NCBI RefSeq assembly: GCF_030316605.1
Contig: NZ_CP127039.1
Span: forward strand, 1,426,001-1,490,000
Direction of reading: 5' to 3'
DNA length: 64,000 nucleotides
Origin: Spiroplasma ixodetis Y32
Lineage (GTDB): Bacteria; Bacillota_I; Bacilli_A; Mycoplasmatales; VBWQ01
The notes under the pieces are model-generated. The model saw only the letters and a list, made by a program, of their open reading frames with translations, did no database searches and was not told the origin of the DNA. How positions within the stretch are numbered: position 1 is the first letter of the stretch; every line of letters starts with the position of its first letter. Below, piece after piece: positions 41,460 through 53,722 of this stretch. A program made the translations under genes and the position numbers.

Positions 41460-42399
41460 CGGACTTCTCCCCACATGTACTTGTGGAGGAAACAATGAAA
41501 TTGAATGAGTTCAACAATGCTTTTCAAACAGAACAGGATTGTTTAAAATATATAGCAAGTTTGAAGAAAAACAAATGTATCATGTGTTCTTGAACAAGTT
41601 TGAATACTTCTAATTTAAGAAGAATAAGATGTTTGAAATGTCATCAAACATTTATTATTCTTCATGGCACCATTTTTTACAAGTCACAAACACCTTTGAG
41701 ATTTTGATTTTATCTCATCTTTAGATGAATAAACACCAAACATGGAATTACATCAACTGATGTTGCAAAAGAATTGGGTGTGACTTTGAAAACTGCTTGA
41801 AGAATGGGTCATGAAATCAGAAATCGTATTGCCAAACAAGAACATCAATTTATTGTTGAGGGCATAGTGCAAATGGATGAAATGTATCTTTCACATATGG
41901 GTTTTAAAAAACAAGGAATATCTTTGATAAATAAAACATTAATTGTTGGGATTTATGAAAAAACAACCAATAATTTAATTGTGAAAGTAATCAAAAACGC
42001 AAAAAGTAAAAATCTTTTGCAGTTTGCAAGAAACCATATTTCTTCAAAGTGTGATGTACATACTGATTCTTGAAAAGGATATCGTGATTTCAAATCACTT
42101 TTCCCTAATCACAAAACAGTTAACCATCAAGATGGTTATGTTTCAAAAATTGGCGTAAATACCAATCAAATTGAATCATTATGAAAACATATACGAAGAA
42201 CATTTAAAACACATATCAAAGTTGCAAAACATCATGTTCATTTATATGCCAAAGAAGCTGCATATAAATTCAACAAGATACCTACTTTTGAAACTGTAAT
42301 GCTATGTTTCATTTAAAAATGTGGGGAGAAGTCCGTAGATAGGCTTTTCTCAGCATTTATGTGATAAAATTTAAAATAGTACATAAAGGGAGAAAAGCC
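41460..42399 (+). mobile_element. IS1595-family element, copy 11
   Basis: 940 bp; target duplication TATTTTTA at 41452-41459 and 42400-42407. Lies between two divergent small genes. Confidence 0.95.
41495..42316 (+). CDS. IS1595 transposase, intact
   Basis: Substitutions TFIILHG, KKQGIS and IESLWKH; catalytic residues unchanged. Confidence 0.92.
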
Positions 42400-42481
42400 T
42401 ATTTTTAAATAAAATTATGATTTATTAACTCAAAAGTAAGGATGTTATTTTTTTAATTATTGTGCTTAAAAATTGAAAATA

Positions 42482-42566
42482 TGTTATACTAACATCATAA
42501 TAAACTAAATTATTAAAGACCATTAGGTTCGACTTATTCTTTTTTATTAGATAAGTGGAACCTAAT
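42482..42566 (+). promoter_or_regulatory. Extended -10 promoter and strong leader hairpin
   Basis: TGTTATACT (42482-42490), then a 15-bp stem ATTAGGTTC-(G)-ACTTAT ... ATAAGT-(G)-GAACCTAAT (42522-42566), followed by TATTTTT and the ribosome site AAAAAAGGATG. Same layout as 34035-34093. Confidence 0.65.
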
Positions 42567-42597
42567 TATTTTTAAATAAAAAAGGATGTGAAAAATT

Positions 42598-43080
42598 ATG
42601 TCAGCACAACAACAGCAACAACCAAATAAAGAAATTTTTGATAAATTACAAGGTGAAAAAGATAAAAAAGAAAAAGCAAATACTTCTTCTGGTGGTGGTA
42701 GTAGAAATTGAATTGTAAAATTTGCAAAAGATGTCACTTATATTTCTTTTTTTCCATACATATGACTAAAAAAACTTTTGGTTTCACTATTTAATAATCG
42801 AACTAAAAACCCTAAACTAAATCAGTCAGTTAATATTATTAAAAATAAAGATAATGTTAATCAAAACAATAATGTTTCTACAAATAGTAATGGACAAGTT
42901 AGTTTTAAAGAAGTAGATGCACTAGTTCCAGAAAATGAATCAGTAGCAGAAACAACAGCAGAAGCACTAAAATTAAACGGTAATACTACTAATCCATTTC
43001 AAAATGTTGCACATAGTTGTAATCATGAAGAAATTCCAGTAGTTTCAACAACAACTTCTGGTAAAAAATTAACTACTTAA
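42598..43080 (+). CDS. Glutamine- and asparagine-rich protein, unknown (160 aa)
   Basis: Starts MSAQQQQQPNKEIFDKLQGE, a charged stretch, a GGGS linker, then an amphipathic or membrane-contacting piece (NWIVKFAKDVTYISFFPYIW), followed by low-complexity Asn/Ser/Thr and a TTTSGKKLTT tail. It may be surface- or membrane-associated. Sits between phage module B and host genes; ownership unclear. Confidence 0.55.
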
Positions 43081-43081
43081 A

Positions 43082-43795
43082 TTATTTAAAATATTTATTA
43101 GTTCGTTCTAAATCAATAATATTATCAACATCCCAATGGCAATCAAATGATAAAACATAAGGTTTTAATTCAAAATTATGTTTAATACTATTACTAATTA
43201 AATATTTACCAACCATTGTTGTTTGCAATACAAGTTCTTGTTGTGGATTTATTAAATCTTCACCAAGAACTTTTGCTCATTTTTTAGTAATATAACTTCA
43301 TTCTCCCGCCAAGAAACTATCGTTTTTTTTACTTTTAATAATATCAATAATATTACCATCCTTGTTTAATTTATAACTTCAATCTTCTTTGATATTATCA
43401 TGATCACGATTAATAGCGGCCATCATATTAGTTGAAAAATTATTTAAAAAAATATTTTTTGTACTAATCATATCACCAGAAATAATAAAAATATCATCTT
43501 GACCATTAAAATATGCTGATACTAATGTCAAAGCATAACCACTATTATAATCAAGGAAATGTTGATTATTTATTAAGATTAATTTTGAATATTTATGAGT
43601 AAGAAAATTAAATTCATCTTTTAAATGACCAGTAATGACAATAATTTTTTTTAAATCATGTATTTCAATTAAATGATTAATTATATGTTCAATTAAAGTT
43701 AAACCTTTAAATTTAATTAACGATTTATGAACATTATTTGAGATAGGTTGTAATCTACTGCCAATTCCTGCTGCAAAAATAATAGCAACTTTCAT
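43082..43795 (-). CDS. LicC-like sugar/choline-phosphate nucleotidyltransferase (237 aa)
   Basis: NTP_transferase fold: signature AIIFAAGIGSRLQPISNNVH with K-SLIKFKGLTLIEHII, then ITGHLKDEF, LDYNSGYALTL, and the metal-binding D in FIISGDMIST. C-terminal HWDVDNIIDL is typical of phosphocholine cytidylyltransferases of the LicC type. Would make CDP-choline or a related activated precursor for membrane glycolipid or surface decoration. Starts 11 bp after the leuS stop with its own AGAAGGAAT; cotranscribed. Confidence 0.75.
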
Positions 43796-43805
43796 TATTC
43801 CTTCT

Positions 43806-46244
43806 TTACTTAACAACAAAATTAACAATCTTATTTGGTATACAAATTGTCTTAATAATTGTTTTATCTTGCAATCAATGTTTTACTTTTTCTTCATTAT
43901 TAACTACTTTTAAAAGTTCTTGATTGTTTAAATTTTCTTTTACTACTAAAGTTATTTTCGTTTTACCATTAATCTGAATAGCAATAGTAACTTCACTAGT
44001 AATCAAAAATTTTTCATCATAACTTGGAAACTGACTTTTATTAATACTTTCTTTATTACCAAATTGAAATCATAATTCTTCAGCAATATGTGGAGCAAAT
44101 GGATTTAATAATTTTAAAAAATTAACTAAATATTGTTGATAAATAGTTGGTGCTTTATAACAAGCATTGATAAAAATCATAAGTTGTGCAATAGCAGTAT
44201 TAAAATTCAAATCATTAATATCATTAGTTACTTTTTTTACAGTTTGATGATAAATTGTATCTAATGATTTATCATTCTTAGTAGTAATTTTTATTTTATA
44301 CTCATCTTTATTAACAAGACGATAAATACGCATTAAAAACTTATAACAACCAACTAAACCACTATTTAATCACGGTAAAGATGCTGTTAATGGCCCCATA
44401 AACATTTCATATATTCGCAAAGTATCAGCACCATATTCATTAATAATATCATCTGGATTAACAACATTACCACGTGATTTAGACATTTTTTCATTATTTT
44501 CACCAAGAATCATACCCTGATTTACCAATTTTAAAAATGGCTCTTTAAAATTAACTAACTTTAAATCATATAGCACTAAATGTCAGAAACGAGCATACAA
44601 TAAATGTAAAACAGCATGTTCTTGACCACCAATATATAAATCAACCGGTAATCAATAGTTAAAACGTTTTTGCGCAATAGGACTATTAAAATCACAATAA
44701 GTACCATCATCATTTTTTAAAATATATGCTAAATAATATCAACAACTACCTGCTCATTGTGGCATTGTATTAATTTCTCTTTTTCCTTTTACACCATCTT
44801 TTCTAGTTACATGTAATCAGGAATTTGGTGCATTAGTTAAAGGTGCATTCCCTGAATTAGATGGCTTAATATTAGTCATTTTTGGTAATAATACTGGTAA
44901 TTGTTGTTCATCTACTGTTGACATTGTACCATCTTCTCAATAAATTATCGGAAAAGGTTCACCTCAATAACGTTGACGAGAAAAAAGTCAATCTCGTAAC
45001 TTATATGCAGTATGTACTTTTCCTTGTTTTAAAGTTAGTAATTTTTTAACAATTAAATTAGTAGCTGTTTCTAAATCCTTACCATTAATAAAATCAGAGT
45101 TAATATATTCACTAGTACCCAAAAATGGTTCATTTTTATTATTAGTTTTCATAATAAAATTGATTGGTAACTTTTTATTTTTAGCAAAAATAAAATCACG
45201 ACTATCATGTGCAGGAACACCCATAATTGCTCCTGTCCCATAATGATTTAAAACATAATCACCAACTCAAATTGGTAATTTACTTTTAGTAAAAGGATGA
45301 ATAGCATAACTTCCAGTAAAAACACCAGATTTTAAAGCATCATCTCCTTGACGCATTAAATCTGTTTTAGTTTTAGCATCTAAACAGTATTGAGTAACTG
45401 CTTGCGAATATTCACTAGTTGTTAAATCATGAATTAATGGATGTTCAGGAGCAATTACTAAAAATGAAACACCAAAAATAGTATCAACCCTTGAAGTAAA
45501 AATAGAAACCTTACATTTATTATTTTCAACTATAAAATCAACTATTGTTCCAACACTTTTACCAATTCAATTACGTTGTAATTCCTTAAGACTATTTGGT
45601 CAGTCTAAATCATCTAATCCTTTTAATAATTTTTCAGCATACTTAGTGATGTTTAAAACCCACTGACGCATTGGTTTTTTAATAACTGGGAAATTACCAC
45701 GTTCAGAAACCGTATGACCATTAATGTTAATTATTTCTTCATTAGCTAAAACAGTTCCTAACTGTTCACAAAAATTAACTTCAACATCTTTAATTTCAGC
45801 TAACCCTTGTTCATAAAGTTTAATGAAAATTCATTGTGTTCACTTATAATATTGAGGATCTGTAGTATTAACTTCTTTATTATAATCAAAACTTAGACCA
45901 ATACTTTGTAATTGTTTACGAAAATTATTAATGTTTTGTTTAGTAAATGTTTCTGGATTATTACCTGTATTTAAGGCATATTGCTCAGCTGGTAAACCAA
46001 AAGCATCTCAACCAATTGGATGCAAAACATTAAAACCATTCATTATTTTAACTCGTGAAATAACATCAGTAGCACAATAACCTTTAGGATGGCCAACATG
46101 TAAACCTGATCCTGAAGGATAAGGGAACATATCAAGAATATATGATTTTGGTTTTTTATTATCATCAATGTTTGTTTTAAAAGTTTCATTTTTTAATCAA
46201 TACTGCTGTCATTTTTTTTCTATTTGTTGGTGATTATAACTCAT
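43806..46244 (-). CDS. leuS: Leucyl-tRNA synthetase
   Basis: 812 aa, normal bacterial size. Start after AAAGGAG. HIGH-region [18 protein letters not shown] at ~40-57. The CP1 editing domain has [20 protein letters not shown] and the threonine-rich core with [10 protein letters not shown]. The KMSKS loop lies in [16 protein letters not shown], and the anticodon-binding end in [14 protein letters not shown]. Numerous UGA Trp. Upstream member of an operon with the nucleotidyltransferase. Confidence 0.97.
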
Positions 46245-46490
46245 GTTTTTCTCCTTTAATATGTTCAGGTAAAGTAATCATAAAACCATAATATCATAAT
46301 CATTTAACAAGTTGCAATGTTTACTTATTAATTAAATTATATTTTAAATATTTTGTTAATTATCAATCAATGTTATTAAACTATTTACTAATATTTATTT
46401 TCTACAAAAAAGAAATAGTTTTTATTGTATTTCAAATAAAATATACTATATAATTATCGTTAATATTAAATAAATTCAAAGGAGGATTCT
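46245..46490 (+). promoter_or_regulatory. Intergenic region with promoter of the permease gene
   Basis: TTGTAT (46425-46430) - 18 nt - TATAAT (46449-46454); ribosome site AAAGGAGG at 46479. I see nothing else in it apart from AT-rich spacer. Confidence 0.55.
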
Positions 46491-47599
46491 ATGAACACAC
46501 AAAAAGTTTTAAATAAGTCTTTAAAACAAAAAAACAAAGCAGCAAAAAATAGGCTTAGGAGAACTGGTGTGACTTTGGATTTAATTATACTTGCACAATA
46601 GCTTTTCCTATGTCTTTTATAGGAATATATTATTGAAATAATGGCGGAGTTGGATTACATCTAATCTGAATTATGATTTTAGGTGCTATAATGGCTAGTA
46701 TTAGTGCATGTGCTTTTTTAAAGTGTAGTAAAGTTTATGCTGGTAATAATGGTTGGAGCATATATTTATGTTAGAGCAATTTTTGGTCGTTTTTGAGGAT
46801 GAATAATCGGCTTTATGCAATATATCATTTTACCATCTACTGTTATTGGTGGTATTATTTCAATGTTTAGAATTAACTTAAACCAATTATCATTTTTTTC
46901 TTGATTACCTGATAGATGATCTAATTTATTTATTGATAGTTTAGGAATTATAGTTTATTGTTTGGTTACAAGTTGTATCTATTTTGGATTAAGAGGTTTT
47001 CGTTGATTTGTTAATATTTCAGGAATCATTAAATGACTGTCAACTTGTTTTTTGATTATTTGTGCCATTATTCTGGTAATCAAAAATGGCAATATAGTTT
47101 ATCAACAAGCATTTGTTAGTACTAAACATCTTCATTTTACAATTAATATTTTTAATAATGTTTTTAGTAATTTTTTCTACTTTTTCCTTGGTTTTGAGAC
47201 CTTTACTGTTATTGGAAAAAATTTTAAAAATCCTAATAAAATTTAGGTAGGGGAACAATTATTGTCTTATTTTTGACAACTATTTTTTATTTAATTATTA
47301 CAATTTTAATTATTGGTGCCATCAGTTCACAGGGACCTAATGGTAATAACGGATGAGCAAATGGCGGTAATAATTATAATCCAAATAATGTTATTGCTGG
47401 GATTGCTGGTACAACAGGTATCATTTTACTAGTTATTTGTACTTTATCAATTAAATTGAATGGTGTAATACAAGTAGCGCTGCTATATTCTCTGGAGCTA
47501 TGCTACAACCATTAGCCAAAGAAGGATATATTAGTGAAAAAATAGCCAAATTAAATAAAGAAAATATTGCAATGTATGGTAATATTATTAATTTTATAA

Positions 47600-48540
47600 C
47601 GGACTTCTCCCCACATGTACTTGTGGAGGAAACAATGAAATTGAATGAGTTCAACAATGCTTTTCAAACAGAACAGGATTGTTTAAAATATATAGCAAGT
47701 TTGAAAAAAAACAAATGTATCATGTGTTCTTGAACAAGTTTGAATACTTCTAATTTAAGAAGAATAAGATGTTTGAAATGTCATCAAACATTTAATATTC
47801 TTCATGGCACCATTTTTTACAAGTCACAAACACCTTTGAGATTTTGATTTTATCTCATCTTTAGATGAATAAACACCAAACATGGAATTACATCAACTGA
47901 TGTTGCAAAAGAATTGGGTGTGACTTTGAAAACTGCTTGAAGAATGGGTCATGAAATCAGAAATCGTATTGCCAAACAAGAACATCAATTTATTGTTGAG
48001 GGCATAGTGCAAATGGATGAAATGTATCTTTCACATATGGGTTTTAAAAAACAAGGAAGATCTTTGATAAATAAAACATTAATTGTTGGGATTTATGAAA
48101 AAACAACCAATAATTTAATTGTGAAAGTAATCAAAAACGCAAAAAGTAAAAATCTTTTGCAGTTTGCAAGAAACCATATTTCTTCAAAGTGTGATGTACA
48201 TACTGATTCTTGAAAAGGATATCGTGATTTCAAATCACTTTTCCCTAATCACAAAACAGTTAACCATCAAGATGGTTATGTTTCAAAAATTGGCGTAAAT
48301 ACCAATCAAATTGAATCAGTATGAAAACATATACGAAGAACATTTAAAACACATATCAAAGTTGCAAAACATCATGTTCATTTATATGCCAAAGAAGCTG
48401 CATATAAATTCAACAAGATACCTACTTTTGAAACTGTAATGCTATGTTTCATTTAAAAATGTGGGGAGAAGTCCGTAGATAGGCTTTTCTCAACATTTAT
48501 GTGATAAAATTTAAAAATAGTACATAAAGGGAGAAAAGCC
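47600..48540 (+). mobile_element. IS1595-family element, copy 12
   Basis: 941 bp; target duplication TTTTATAA at 47592-47599 and 48541-48548. Confidence 0.95.
47635..48456 (+). CDS. IS1595 transposase, intact
   Basis: Differs at TFNILHG; otherwise consensus. Confidence 0.92.
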
Positions 48541-49038
48541 TTTTATAATTACAATTATAGTTTGTATTATTATGCTAATAATTCCGGATTTAATTGGAAT
48601 TAGTTTTAATTACAACCAAATGTTGGGATTTACAACTAATATAACAATCTTTGTTTATTTTTTTGTTATAACAGCAACTTGTGTTATGGGTTATTATAAA
48701 AAATAAAAATAAAAGTTATTGAATGAATTATGTTTATTATCTGTTTATTATTTTTAATTAGTCAATTCATTATTTTTAATTATAATATGATTTACGATTT
48801 AGTAAGCAACAAAGGAATCATATTAATTGCAATTGCAATTAAGTTTTTAATGTTTTTAGTATTTATTATAATTGCTACTATTATTTATTTTACTTATTAT
48901 AAACCAAAACTAAAACAAAGATTAATAACAAATCCAGAATATCAAAATCAATTAGATAAAGAATTTATTTTTAATTCTCATCTAGTAGTTAATCAAATTA
49001 TTTAAAAATTATATTATCTTATTATCGTCAAAAATAAA

Positions 49039-49270
49039 CTAAATGAGTTGCTGTTTTTTACAAAAACAAGTACCAGTACTAGTTGTACTTTTTAATTTAG
49101 CATATGCTTGAAAATGTTCAGATCAACCAATATGCAATTGTATGTTGAGCATGTTTTCCTAATTCAATTGCTGCTAATACAACCTTTTTCTCAGTTAATG
49201 CTTTATTCATTAATTTAATATTACCATCCATAATAATAATATCTTCTTTGATTATTTCATCATTTTTCAT
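49039..49270 (-). pseudogene. Small host protein with one frameshift
   Basis: MKNDEIIKEDIIIMDGNIKL, then LTEKKVVLAAIELGKHAQHT, an indel near 49120, and the likely native tail HIGWSEHFQAYAKLKSTTST-GTCFCKK. Ribosome site AGGGTGA. Function unknown; the C-terminal CFC may bind metal. Confidence 0.45.
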
Positions 49271-49309
49271 TATAATCACCCTTTCTATCAATTAATATTA
49301 TAACGCTAT

Positions 49310-49340
49310 TTAAAAAAGAAATAGTAATTGGAATTACTAT
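49310..49340 (-). terminator. Terminator of the ThiT-like gene
   Basis: On minus: ATAGTAATT-CC-AATTACTAT followed by TTCTTTTTT, directly after the stop. Confidence 0.75.
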
Positions 49341-49341
49341 T

Positions 49342-50388
49342 CTAACGATATCTTTCTACATAGTCACTAACTAAGCCACGATAAATAAAAGGTATTGTTA
49401 ATTGCATAATTGGATAAGTAAACAAAAAAATATGAATAAAATTGTAAACTAATGAGTAAAAAAGAGGATTAAATCCTGATCAAATATTTTTACTTCCATT
49501 AGCATTAGTAATTTGTGATCAAATAAAATATCCTGCTATTGTTTGTCAAAAATAAATAATTAAACAAACTAAAAAACAATGTAAAAAATAATTAATATAA
49601 GTAAAAATTGATTTATCAGCTTTTAAATTAAAACGTAATAATGAAATAATAGCGGGCGTTGTCATTGGCAAAAAATAATCTAATAAATAACTTCAAGCAC
49701 TAATAACATAACCAGCACCAATAAATAATAATGACATTAAAGCACTAATCATACCCGTTAATCATCCACCTGCAAAGCCAATAATATAACTAATAACCAT
49801 TAAAGGTATATATTTAATAGCAATACCGCCGCCGTATGGCATTTTTGGTAATAAATTTTGTTCAATAAAAGCACAAGCAATAGTTACACCAGTAAATAAA
49901 CCAATAATTGTATAATCAATAACTAATCATCGTTTAATACCAAATGCAAATTTAAAATTAGTTCATCATCTTGTTTTTAAAATGGCAAAAGTTTCTTCTT
50001 TTTGTCATTGATAATGTTTAATTAAATTAAAAATTAATAAAATGGGATTGATACTAAAAATTGATAGTAATGTAACAATAACAATATTTTTATGCATATC
50101 TTCTATTTTAACTGTTCATGTAATAACAGATAATAAAATTGATGAAATTAATAATAAACAAAGAATTAATATTAAATAAATTTTACTACTATAAAATTGT
50201 CAACCAGTAATAGTAGTAACTTTAAAAAAGTGATTAATACCACTAGCAGGTAAAATACTAATAATAACTGTTAATGTTAGAAGAGTAATTAAACTAAAAA
50301 TGGCTGATGCTTTAATTAACATTCCTACCCCCAGTTTGCTTTTAATTTTATTATAATTGATGGTTGTTAATAGTTTTTCTTTAAACAT
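49342..50388 (-). CDS. ThiT-like thiamine transporter (ECF S-component), 348 aa
   Basis: About nine hydrophobic segments. The core PYGGGIAIKYIPLMVISYII, GGWLTGMISALMSLLF and SAWSYLLDYFLPMTTPAI matches the ThiT pattern (small-GG loop, glycine-rich span, then W-x-LLDY-x-L). It has an extra N-terminal ~130 residues with three spans compared with the ~190-aa ThiT of Firmicutes. Expected to bind thiamine in the membrane and work with a shared ECF module encoded elsewhere. The ribosome site lies in a hairpin (see 50393). Confidence 0.65.
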
Positions 50389-50392
50389 AATA

Positions 50393-50447
50393 AAATGATA
50401 ACTCCTTTAATTTATCTTACATAACAAAAAAGGAGTTATCATTTTTT
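50393..50447 (-). promoter_or_regulatory. Hairpin enclosing the ribosome site of the ThiT-like gene
   Basis: In the mRNA, TGATAACTCCTTT (from 50428-50447) pairs with AAAGGAGTTATCA (50393-50408), which contains the only good Shine-Dalgarno, 13 nt before the ATG. On the plus strand the same stem ends in six T and could terminate. Confidence 0.55.
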
Positions 50448-50463
50448 AAAATATAAAAAATAA

Positions 50464-50484
50464 AGTCACCCCCCGCGGCCGTTT
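50464..50484. other. GC-rich island in AT-rich spacer
   Basis: GTCACCCCCCGCGGCCGTTT stands out sharply. No hairpin or gene explains it. Confidence 0.5.
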
Positions 50485-50650
50485 AAAAAATGCGTATAAA
50501 GTATATTTTTTTGAGAAAAAAATATCTTTAATTGTTGCTATAATTATAGCATAATATTTTTAATAAATAAAGTATTTTAGTGTTTTATTTTATTATTAAA
50601 AACTAAAAATTCCTAACTATTTAGGTTTAGAATTATTTAATTTTATAACA
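50485..50650. other. Intergenic region downstream of UPF0236 copy 2
   Basis: Holds the perfect palindrome TGCTATAATTATAGCA (about 50535-50550) and a CCTAACTATTTAGG hairpin. Both recur in similar form downstream of UPF0236 copy 3 (55870-55965), so this is a conserved 3' flank of that gene type. Confidence 0.5.
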
Positions 50651-51101
50651 TTAACAAATAATAATATTTTGATTATTTGTATGAGCGATTCTTGTATTTA
50701 ACATATTTACAAATGTTTTATAATTATATGATTTTGCACCATAACCTTTTAAAGATTTAACTAAATGTGAAACAGTACTTTCAGCATGACAACCAATATT
50801 TCAATCTGCACCTTGATTAATAATTCCTTGTTCATTATTTTTAAAATAATTAAAAGTTTTTTCATTAACATTAGGTTTTAAAATATTAATTAATTCATTA
50901 TAATTACCACTTTTAAAATTAAATGATGTATCAAAATAATTAGGTCAATTTGTATCAGATTTTTTCTTTCCTTTTACATTTATAAATGCTTTTCATAAAT
51001 AACTAATACCATGAAAACAATCTAATACATATTTTCCACCAAATCATTTAGCCAGTGCTCTAATTCATAATGCACCAGCTCCACCAATAATAATATTATT
51101 A

Positions 51102-52041
51102 CGGACTTCTCCCCACATGTACTTGTGGAGGAAACAATGAAATTGAATGAGTTCAACAATGCTTTTCAAACAGAACAGGATTGTTTAAAATATATAGCAA
51201 GTTTGAAGAAAAACAAATGTATCATGTGTTCTTGAACAAGTTTGAATACTTCTAATTTAAGAAGAATAAGATGTTTGAAATGTCATCAAACATTTAGTAT
51301 TCTTCATGGCACCATTTTTTACAAGTCACAAACACCTTTGAGATTTTGATTTTATTTCATCTTTAGATGAATAAACACCAAACATGGAATTACATCAACT
51401 GATGTTGCAAAAGAATTGGGTGTGACTTTGAAAACTGCTTGAAGAATGGGTCATGAAATCAGAAATCGTATTGCCAAACAAGAACATCAATTTATTGTTG
51501 AGGGCATAGTGCAAATGGATGAAATGTATCTTTCACATATGGGTTTTAAAAAACAAGGAAGATCTTTGATAAATAAAACATTAATTGTTGGGATTTATGA
51601 AAAAACAACCAATAATTTAATTGTGAAAGTAATCAAAAACGCAAAAAGTAAAAATCTTTTGCAGTTTGCAAGAAACCATATTTCTTCAAAGTGTGATGTA
51701 CATACTGATTCTTGAAAAGGATATCGTGATTTCAAATCACTTTTCCCTAATCACAAAACAGTTAACCATCAAGATGGTTATGTTTCAAAAATTGGCGTAA
51801 ATACCAATCAAATTGAATCAGTATGAAAACATATACGAAGAACATTTAAAACACATATCAAAGTTGCAAAACATCATGTTCATTTATATGCCAAAGAAGC
51901 TGCATATAAATTCAACAAGATACCTACTTTTGAAACTGTAATGCTATGTTTCATTTAAAAATGTGGGGAGAAGTCCGTAGATAGGCTTTTCTCAGCATTT
52001 ATGTGATAAAATTTAAAAATAGTACAAAAGGGAGAAAAGCC
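51102..52041 (+). mobile_element. IS1595-family element, copy 13
   Basis: 940 bp (one base missing in the tail, AGTACAAAAGGG); target duplication TATTATTA at 51094-51101 and 52042-52049. Confidence 0.95.
51137..51958 (+). CDS. IS1595 transposase, intact
   Basis: L-to-F in FYFIFRW; otherwise consensus. Confidence 0.92.
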
Positions 52042-52219
52042 TATTATTATTTTCTCAAAATATATCAGTTAAATGATTAATTTGAATATTATAATGATTA
52101 ATAGTAGTTGTATATATAAAATCATATACTTTATCTTGAGTTATATTATCACTTGGTTTAAATATCATATATGCTCATATTTTATTTTTTAATTGATTTC
52201 TATTTTTATAAATATTAAT

Positions 52220-53159
52220 CGGACTTCTCCCCACATGTACTTGTGGAGGAAACAATGAAATTGAATGAGTTCAACAATGCTTTTCAAACAGAACAGGATT
52301 GTTTAAAATATATAGCAAGTTTGAAGAAAAACAAATGTATCATGTGTTCTTGAACAAGTTTGAATACTTCTAATTTAAGAAGAATAAGATGTTTGAAATG
52401 TCATCAAACATTTAGTATTCTTCATGGCACCATTTTTTACAAGTCACAAACACCTTTGAGATTTTGATTTTATCTCATCTTTAGATGAATAAACACCAAA
52501 CATGGAATTACATCAACTAATGTTGCAAAAGAATTGGGTGTGACTTTGAAAACTGCTTGAAGAATGGGTCATGAAATCAGAAATCGTATTGCCAAACAAG
52601 AACATCAATTTATTGTTGAGGGCATAGTGCAAATGGATGAAATGTATCTTTCACATATGGGTTTTAAAAAACAAGGAAGATCTTTGATAAATAAAACATT
52701 AATTGTTGGGATTTATGAAAAAACAACCAATAATTTAATTGTGAAAGTAATCAAAAACGCAAAAAGTAAAAATCTTTTGCAGTTTGCAAGAAACCATATT
52801 TCTTCAAAGTGTGATGTACATACTGATTCTTGAAAAGGATATCGTGATTTCAAATCACTTTTCCCTAATCACAAAACAGTTAACCATCAAGATGGTTATG
52901 TTTCAAAAATTGGCGTAAATACCAATCGAATTGAATCAGTATGAAAACATATACGAAGAACATTTAAAACACATATCAAAGTTGCAAAACATCATGTTCA
53001 TTTATATGCCAAAGAAGCTGCATATAAATTCAACAAGATACCTACTTTTGAAACTGTAATGCTATGTTTCATTTAAAAATGTGGGGAGAAGTCCGTATAT
53101 AGGCTTTTCTCAGCATTTATGTGATAAAATTTAAAATAGTACATAAAGGGAGAAAAGCC
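52220..53159 (+). mobile_element. IS1595-family element, copy 14
   Basis: 940 bp; target duplication ATATTAAT at 52212-52219 and 53160-53167. Only 178 bp from copy 13, in the same gene and orientation. Confidence 0.95.
52255..53076 (+). CDS. IS1595 transposase, intact
   Basis: D-to-N in TSTNVAKEL and Q-to-R in VNTNRIESVW next to the catalytic Asn. Confidence 0.91.
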
Positions 53160-53722
53160 ATATTAATTTTATGAGTATAAAGACTGAAAATTCTAATACA
53201 ATATTTTTCTATTATTCCTTGTTCATTTGCTAAATATTCAAAGCAATCATACATATCAATATGTAAATAATCTTTAACTTCATATTTATTTATTGGTAAT
53301 TGTATTTCAATTTTTGTATTTTTTATTATATTACTATAAGTTTGTTTTGAAATTCCACAATATGGAAGCATATCTTTAATATCGCATTGTCTTTTACCTT
53401 TATGTATTTGTTTTATTATAAATAATGTTAAATTATTAATACAATTTTTATATTTTTTAATTCCTATTGCTTGTTTTACAGGACATATATTTTCATTAGT
53501 TTCTAAATTTTTATATATTCTTAATGGAAGATAAGATTTTCCAAAAGGATTAATTAATAATTTTATTCTTCTTTGTATTAATTTAAATTTATTTTTATCA
53601 TATTTATTTTTATATCAATAATAATCATAATCTAATAAATCTTTATCATAATCATTTAATTTTTGATTTGCATGTTGTATATCAAAAGTATCATAATCAT
53701 ATTTATCATTAATTCAAGGCAT

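Larger units (their letters stand above)
46491..49005 (+). pseudogene. APC-family amino acid permease, multiply frameshifted and split by IS1595 copy 12
   Basis: After MNTQKVLNKSLKQKNKAAKN the frame breaks near 46545. Readable pieces, in changing frames: CTIAFPMSFIGIYYWNNGGV, AIMASISACAFLKCSKVY, GAYIYVRAIFGRFWGWIIGF (the GGAY-Y-R-FG motif of APC permeases), MQYIILPSTVIGG, FFLGFETFTVIGKNFKNP, and TTIFYLIITILIIGAISS. After the insertion come TITIIVCIIMLIIPDLIG and a C-terminal part from 48730 with YKPKLKQRLITNPEYQNQ. At least four indels, so the gene was dead before or besides the insertion. Originally about 12 spans. Confidence 0.75.
50651..53722 (-). pseudogene. UPF0236/ISLre2-type protein, copy 2, split by two IS1595 elements
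   Basis: 53168-53722, 52050-52219 and 50651-51101 join in one frame of 391 codons after removal of copies 13 and 14. Start MPWINDKYDYDTFDIQHANQ after AAAGGAATT. HTH-like CDIKDMLPYCGISKQTYSNI, acidic DYLHIDMYDCFEYLA, signature IIGGAGALWIRALAKWFGGK followed by YVLDCFHGISYL, and WNIGCHAESTVSHLVKSL. The GDGA of the family is GGAG here, so one acidic residue is changed. Divergent from the TerS-like pseudogene at 53821. Confidence 0.75.

Noticed and set aside
50389..50640. TPP riboswitch before the ThiT-like gene
   Set aside because: No CTGAGA or CCTGATCTGG-like core found on the minus strand.
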